From: Zonotrichia leucophrys gambelii
Lineage: Eukaryota > Chordata > Aves > Passeriformes > Passerellidae
NCBI RefSeq assembly: GCF_028769735.1
Contig: NC_088171.1
Span: 145,039,917 to 145,103,916, forward strand
Length of the DNA: 64,000 nucleotides
Direction: 5' to 3'
Part shown: positions 58,842 to 64,000 of the stretch, one piece after another
Numbering within the stretch: the stretch's first letter is position 1
How the letters are laid out: each line of letters opens with the position of its first letter
Notes under the pieces: generated by a model
Seen by the model: the letters and a program-made list of their open reading frames with translations, nothing else
Database searches by the model: none
Told to the model about the DNA's origin: nothing
Made by a program: the position numbers and the translations under genes

Positions 58842-61800
58842 ACAGGAAAATATCACTAGTTTTACAAAGTGATTGGTATTGCCTGCTGACAGAAGTGATG
58901 TGTATTTTTCATTCTCACTCGTGGGCTCCACCAGGTTGGACATGTGATGTTTGGAATTTTGTTTTCCTTCAGCACAAGTTTCAAATTCTGTCCACCCAGA
59001 GGTCAGCTCTTAGAAATGCACACCATGAAAATCTTCCCACTGGGATATGTTTGTTAGTCAAGTGCTCTATTGATCCACCAGAAAGTGTATGCTGCATTTC
59101 AGTCTCATATGGAAATAATCTAGGAAATCAGGGCATAGAGCAGGTATCATTACTACAGCTTTTGTTTAACACTGCTCTCATCAAGGCTTTAAAGGAAAAT
59201 TCAGTAATATATTTACTAATGTAGTCCAATCTACAGAATCTAAAACCAAAACACTGTCCAAGACTTATGGCTGCAATATGAAAGGTAGAAGTAAGTGATG
59301 CATTGGACAGGACGTTTCTGAGGCAAAAGCACAATTACATCTCAAGAGGTCTAACATTCACTGCAAAACAATATTCATAGTGTGGTGAATGTTCCTTATG
59401 CCCCCAATAAATATCAAATGATACTGAGAAAGAGTAGCGAGGCTGTAACATGTTACAGCAGAGCTGCCTGCATCCAAAACAGGGAGCTGCTCCCTCCCAG
59501 CCATGCAGAGCATCAGGAGGTACCACTCTGGTGGGCAGCAACTTCTCCCTCAAGGCTTTCCTCTAACCCCATCAAATGCCAATGTTTGCTATTTCTTCTC
59601 TTTCTTTGTGTGGATTTGGGGCCCTTTCAGTAATGTCAGAACCACCTGCTAAATGCAAATTTCATTCCCCACCTGGATTTACCAGGTCTCACTCCTTAGC
59701 ACTCTCACCTTACTGTACTTCACTCTTAAAATACTGCAGAATTTTAATCCAGTAGGGATCCTTACTACTGCTTTCCAGCTTCATGCCACCTCTCCAGCAA
59801 TGCAGTGAAACAGAGCACCTTGGGCAAACAGGCAGTTCTCTGAGAGAAACCACTGACAGAATTAAAGGCATTTTGCAAAGAACCAGTGAGCAACTCAGTA
59901 AAAAATGTCCAGTTTCTCTGTCTTTCAAAACTAGAAAAAGATGGGGTTGATGTCCCAAACCCACAGGGTTACTATTTTGCATGGTGTCAATGGCAATGGC
60001 TGTTAGTGACTTTCTTTTTTCATACAAGGCCAGATGCTTCAAAACTCATTCACTTTAGGGTATTTCCCAGCATCTGGAAAATTTAGGACTTTAAAAGGGA
60101 AAGAAAAGTGTTTGGTGAGATAATGGAAATCTTCACAGAAGGAGGGAGGAATTTCTGGAAAGGAGGGAGTTTCTGGGATGAAAGAAGAAGGGCAGAGAAA
60201 CTGAAGAGAGGGCCATAACAGCTTGATGTCAGATATGGAGCCAAAATAGACCAAGGAAGTGGCAGGAGAAGGACAGATGATGACAGAACAGAGCCAGGCC
60301 ACATGCAAGCTGCCTGTGCAGATGGATAGAGCAGGGCAGAGGTGCTGATGCACATTTGCCAGACTGAGGCTGTGCAGACGCCATTTGAATACAAGCACCA
60401 GCAGTAATTTTAAATATACCTCTCTATTATAATAAGGGTAAACAACAATAAAGTTTTATTCTATTGACTGTCATCTCACAATTGCAATATCTGACATTTT
60501 AAGTAGTTCTTTCATGACCTAACCCAATCACCCACAAGAAAAAACAAATGGCAAAATAAACAAACTGATGTCTGGGTTTCTCACATAATATCGTTCTTTT
60601 CCCAGGTGTTTGATCATTTTCCCAGACCTTTCCTGAACCCTTCCCATTTTTGGATGGGTTCTCTGAATAGCCAGTTATTTTAATAACAACATACTGGTGC
60701 CAAGTGCAGCGATAATGTCACCTCTCTACTCCTACTCCGTGTTTCCATGTGCATGTGCTTTGCAAAGACTGCATTAGTCTTTTCAGCATCAACAGCACAT
60801 CATGAGCTCATGCTCAGCTGATTATGAAATCCTCTCTCCCCCTCTCCGAGTCTCAGTGAGTCACTGACTGGCAATATAAAATCTCCCATCCAGTTTGGTT
60901 TCCAATTTATGGCCTGTATATTCATGACGAAGCTGAAGACATGCTTCGTGACAAGATTAAACACCAAATTGTGTGAGGAGCACAAATACTGAAATCTCTT
61001 TTCCTGCATCTCTGTCTTGTCATGCTCTGGTGTCTGAAGGAAAATAATCACTGAGTCTTTCCATTGTGAAGAGGTTGACTCAGTGACCCTCCCCTGTCCA
61101 GTTGAGCATTTTAACAGAAAAGTTGGAATAATGTTATGTATGTCTCTCTGTGTCAAGCTTGAAGTAAGATAGAAGTTTTAGGAGTAAATGAAGAAAGGGA
61201 AAATGGTAGGCAGACAGGCAATGCAGCCATGTAGGCCTTGTTTTCCCAGGAGACAAAACTAAATATCAGATGTGGTTTTGTACTAAAAAAATATAATAAA
61301 TGTCTTGGCCTAAATTGTTCCTTGCTGGTTTTATGGTGGAATAGTGTAGCTGAAATGGGGTCCTGGGCCATGGGCAGAGCTAGGGAGGCACTGGGGGAGG
61401 CAAATCAGGGCCAGCAGGGGCTATGGGTGCCTGTGGGCTCCAGCAGGGCAGGGATGGTTATACATGGAATGGTAGCAAAGAAATGGGGACAGTGACTAGG
61501 GCTCCTTGTTCTCCCAAATGTTTTGATAATAGTGCAAGGAAATGCTGCCGTGTGCTGCTGGACCACACATGGACTTGTGCTGTTCTGAAGGCAGTGTGGT
61601 AGGAGTCACACATGGCACCCTGCATCAGGTGTCCCTTCCTCCAAGTCTTTAGCTTGGTTCCCACCTGCCATTTGTCCCTGTGCTCCTCTGAGTTTGAGGA
61701 AATGGGCCCTTGATGGGCTGATTGCTCCTGGGAGCTGCCAGGTCTGGGGATTATATGGGCCTGTCTTCCTGTGTTCTTCTGTGCTCACAGATGTGCTGTT

Positions 61801-62240
61801 AGTCCATATTAATACAAGGGGCTTTCTGTGCCTCTGCCACCTCCTGCCAGCTCTGCCTCCCTCTCAACAGCCTCAGCAGCAAGGTGATGCTCAAGGTACC
61901 ACACACTGCTCTGAGCCCATCCCACACCATGGCAAAACTCAGCCTTCAGCAGTGAAGAGCATGATTCAGTGATTCCCATGTGTCCAGCTCCATCCTCATG
62001 GCCTTTATCTTCCCCCGTTCCCTCTCCTTGGACAGAAGCACCTCCACTTTTCCAACTATCCTGATGCTGCACATTCTTTGTCACTCAAAAAGAGCTCATT
62101 TCTTACACAACAGCCTTCACTATCCTGTGGCAAACCCTCTAAACCAAAGATTGCATCAAAACTACACCAAGAGTAGTAAGAGCTGGAGAATTCAAATGAA
62201 TACAATGGCAACATTTTTACTAAAAAAAGGAAAAAACTCT

Positions 62241-62557
62241 CCCTTCCCTTCCCTTCCCTTCCCTTCCCTTCCCTTCCCTTCCCTTCCCTTCCCTTCCCTT
62301 CCCTTCCCTTCCCTTCCCTTCCCTTCCCTTCCCTTCCCTTCCCTTCCCTTCCCCTTCCCTTCCCTTCCCTTCCCTTCCCTTCCCTTCCCTTCCCTTTTCC
62401 CTTCCCTTCCCTTTTCCCTTCCCTTCCCTTCCCTTCCCTTCCCTTCCCTTCCCTTCCCTTCCCTTCCCTTCCCTTCCCTTTCCTTTCCCCCCTTTCCTTC
62501 CCTTCCCTTCCCTTCCCTTCCCTTCCCTTCCCTTCCCTTCCCTTCCCTTCCCTTCTT
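62241..62557. repeat. CCCTT pentanucleotide array, about 317 bp
   Basis: Roughly 60 tandem CCCTT units with a few length variants (CCCCTT, CCCTTTT). One strand is purely pyrimidine. Open frames across it are artefacts of the repeat. Confidence 0.98.
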
Positions 62558-62834
62558 CAAGCCTCCTTCTTCCTTCAGTCTCTTCTGTTTGTTACCACCT
62601 TCCAGAAAATGGTAACAAGGGAAAATCTAGGGAGGAAAAAAAATATCATAGCAAATACTCTAAAATATCCTACTGAACATTATGTCTATAAAGACTCCTC
62701 AAGTGGGAGGCAGCCTCCTGGGGACTAAATGAAGCAGATGGATTGACCTTGAACAGCAGCCAAACGCCCACACAGCCACTCGCTCACTCCCCCAGCAGTG
62801 GCATAGGGAAGAGAATGGGAAGAACAAAAGTGAG

Positions 62835-63500
62835 AATCATGGAATCATTAAGGTTGGAAAAGAACTCTAAGACAACTGAGCTGCTGGACAATTGAGCTGC
62901 TGGTTAGTTCATCACTAACCCATGCTTCCCACTGGCACATCCACGTTTGTTTTTGAACACTGAGGAATGGCGATGATTTCACCATTTCCATGTGCAGCCT
63001 GTTCCAATGCCTGACCACTTTCTGCAAAAAATGTTTTCCTAATATCCCATCTAAACATCCCCCGGCATAACTTGAGGCCCTTTCCAAGTCCTATCACTTG
63101 TTGTCTGGGGAAAAGACCAACCCCACCTGGCTACAGCCTCCTTTCAGGGAGCTGTAGTGATAAGGTCCTCCCTGAGCCTCCTTTTCTCTAGGCTGAGCAC
63201 CCCCAGCTCCCTCAGCTCCTCCAAATCAGACTTGTGCTCAGACCCTTCCCCAGCTCTGCTGCCACTCTCTGGACACATTCCAGCAGCTCAATGTCTTTCT
63301 TGCAGTGAGGAGCCCAAAACTGAGCACAGGATTCAAGATACAGCCTCACCAGTACAGAGGGACAATCTCATTCCCCAGTCCTGCTGGTCACACTGTTTCT
63401 GATACAAGCCAGGATGCCATTGTTCTCCTTGGCACACTGCTGGCTTGTGTTCAGTCACTGTCAACCAGCACCCCCAGAAATGTCTTCAGATCTGCATGAG
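62835..63500 (-). mobile_element. CR1 LINE fragment, minus strand
   Basis: The plus strand shows reverse-complement CR1: ATCATGGAATCATTAAGGTT, CAGCCTGTTCCAATGCCTGA, TTTCCTAATATCCCATCTAA, TCCTTTCAGGGAGCTGTAG, GGCTGAGCACCCCCAGCTCC, GAGGAGCCCAAAACTGAGCA. Frames are broken. Confidence 0.9.
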
Positions 63501-63689
63501 GACAGTTTAATAAACGAAGGAAAGCAAAAACCCCTAAACCAAAAAACCCAACCCCAAAAATCCCCCAGGCAATTCAAAGGGGAGCACTCAGCACCTCCTG
63601 CCAGCAGACCCATACCCCTCCATCTCCCAGCAAAGGTCACCCTGGAAGAAAATGACGCAACAGTCCTCTTCTTCTTCTGCCCCAGATTT

Positions 63690-63900
63690 TCTTGCTGAGG
63701 TCAATGTTTTATGGCATGGAATATCCCTTTGGCTAGTTTAGGTCAACTGTACCTCCCAGTCTCTTGGCCACCCCTTGCCTGCTTGCTGGGGAAGATGAGT
63801 GGGAAAAAAAAAAAAAACCTGAGCCCTGATACTGTGGAAGTGTTATTCAGCAGCATCCACCACACTGGTGTGATATCAACATCACCATCAATCATGATCC
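63690..63900 (+). mobile_element. LTR fragment of an ERV-like element (tentative)
   Basis: GGCATGGAATATCCCTTTGG, TTTAGGTCAACTGT, CAGCAGCATCCACCACACTG and TGTGATATCAACATCA resemble a common avian LTR as I remember it. Ends not defined, no target duplication seen. Confidence 0.45.
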
Positions 63901-64000
63901 CCTTCCTTGTCCAGTGACACATGTACAGATGTCATTCCCTTAGTCTGTGGGACATCCCCCAAACATCCATACAAGAGCAATCAATAACTTTGGTCCATGA

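Larger units (their letters stand above)
57601..62240. other. Non-coding region, no gene recognised
   Basis: Contains the two hairpins and a short AACTACT-type repeat (about 57660-57690). The longer open frames here are unsupported by homology or splice signals. Confidence 0.55.

Noticed and set aside
61980..62615. 211-codon plus-strand and 122-codon minus-strand frames of FPSLP and REGKG repeats
   Set aside because: Translation of the CCCTT microsatellite; the repeat unit has no stop in these frames.

Overview
This is a 64 kb window of an AT-rich vertebrate nuclear genome. It is almost certainly avian: it is full of CR1 LINE fragments with the bird-type 3' tail (ATTCTATG-like repeats), it carries ERV-type solo LTRs, and its genes have long introns with GT-AG junctions. 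A songbird is possible, but the sequence alone does not prove it. There are no operons, CRISPR arrays or prokaryotic features.

Two protein-coding genes can be assembled exon by exon, both on the minus strand, in an order I recall for human chromosome 8q24 (LRRC6/DNAAF11 beside TMEM71). DNAAF11 (formerly LRRC6) spans 664-37387. Its 12 coding exons have GT-AG junctions and compatible phases throughout. They give 1404 nt of CDS, or 467 residues plus stop, against 466 in human. It encodes a cytoplasmic axonemal-dynein assembly factor. Its start codon sits in a CpG island (about 37280-37560) with a good RFX X-box candidate at 37431-37444. TMEM71 spans about 43626-50715 in 8 proposed coding exons and encodes a two-helix membrane protein of unknown function. 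Five internal exons are certain, a sixth upstream one nearly so, and the first and last are less sure.

Layout: 1-663, 3' flank of DNAAF11 with a poly(A) signal. 664-37387, DNAAF11; intron 11 holds a CR1 (8148-9032) joined to a complex tandem-repeat array (about 9045-11205), and other introns hold CR1 copies (13720, 16118, 20270, 36880), a solo LTR (35017-35639) and a long snap-back hairpin (24957-25023). 37388-43625, intergenic, with a CR1 split by a second LTR of the same family in inverted orientation (37758-38437) and one copy of an unnamed 242-bp repeat. 43626-50715, TMEM71. 50716-64000, non-coding flank with a CpG-enriched patch (candidate TMEM71 promoter, 52340-52640), an LTR with TATA box and poly(A) signal (54349-54880), small hairpins, a CCCTT pentanucleotide array (62241-62557), a CR1 (62835-63500) and an LTR fragment at the edge.

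I found no new biological system. The most notable items are the structural DNA around DNAAF11: inverted LTR copies on both sides of its promoter, the intronic satellite with a perfect 23-bp palindrome, and the 29-bp-arm hairpin. The apparently shortened C-terminus of TMEM71 is also worth a second look.
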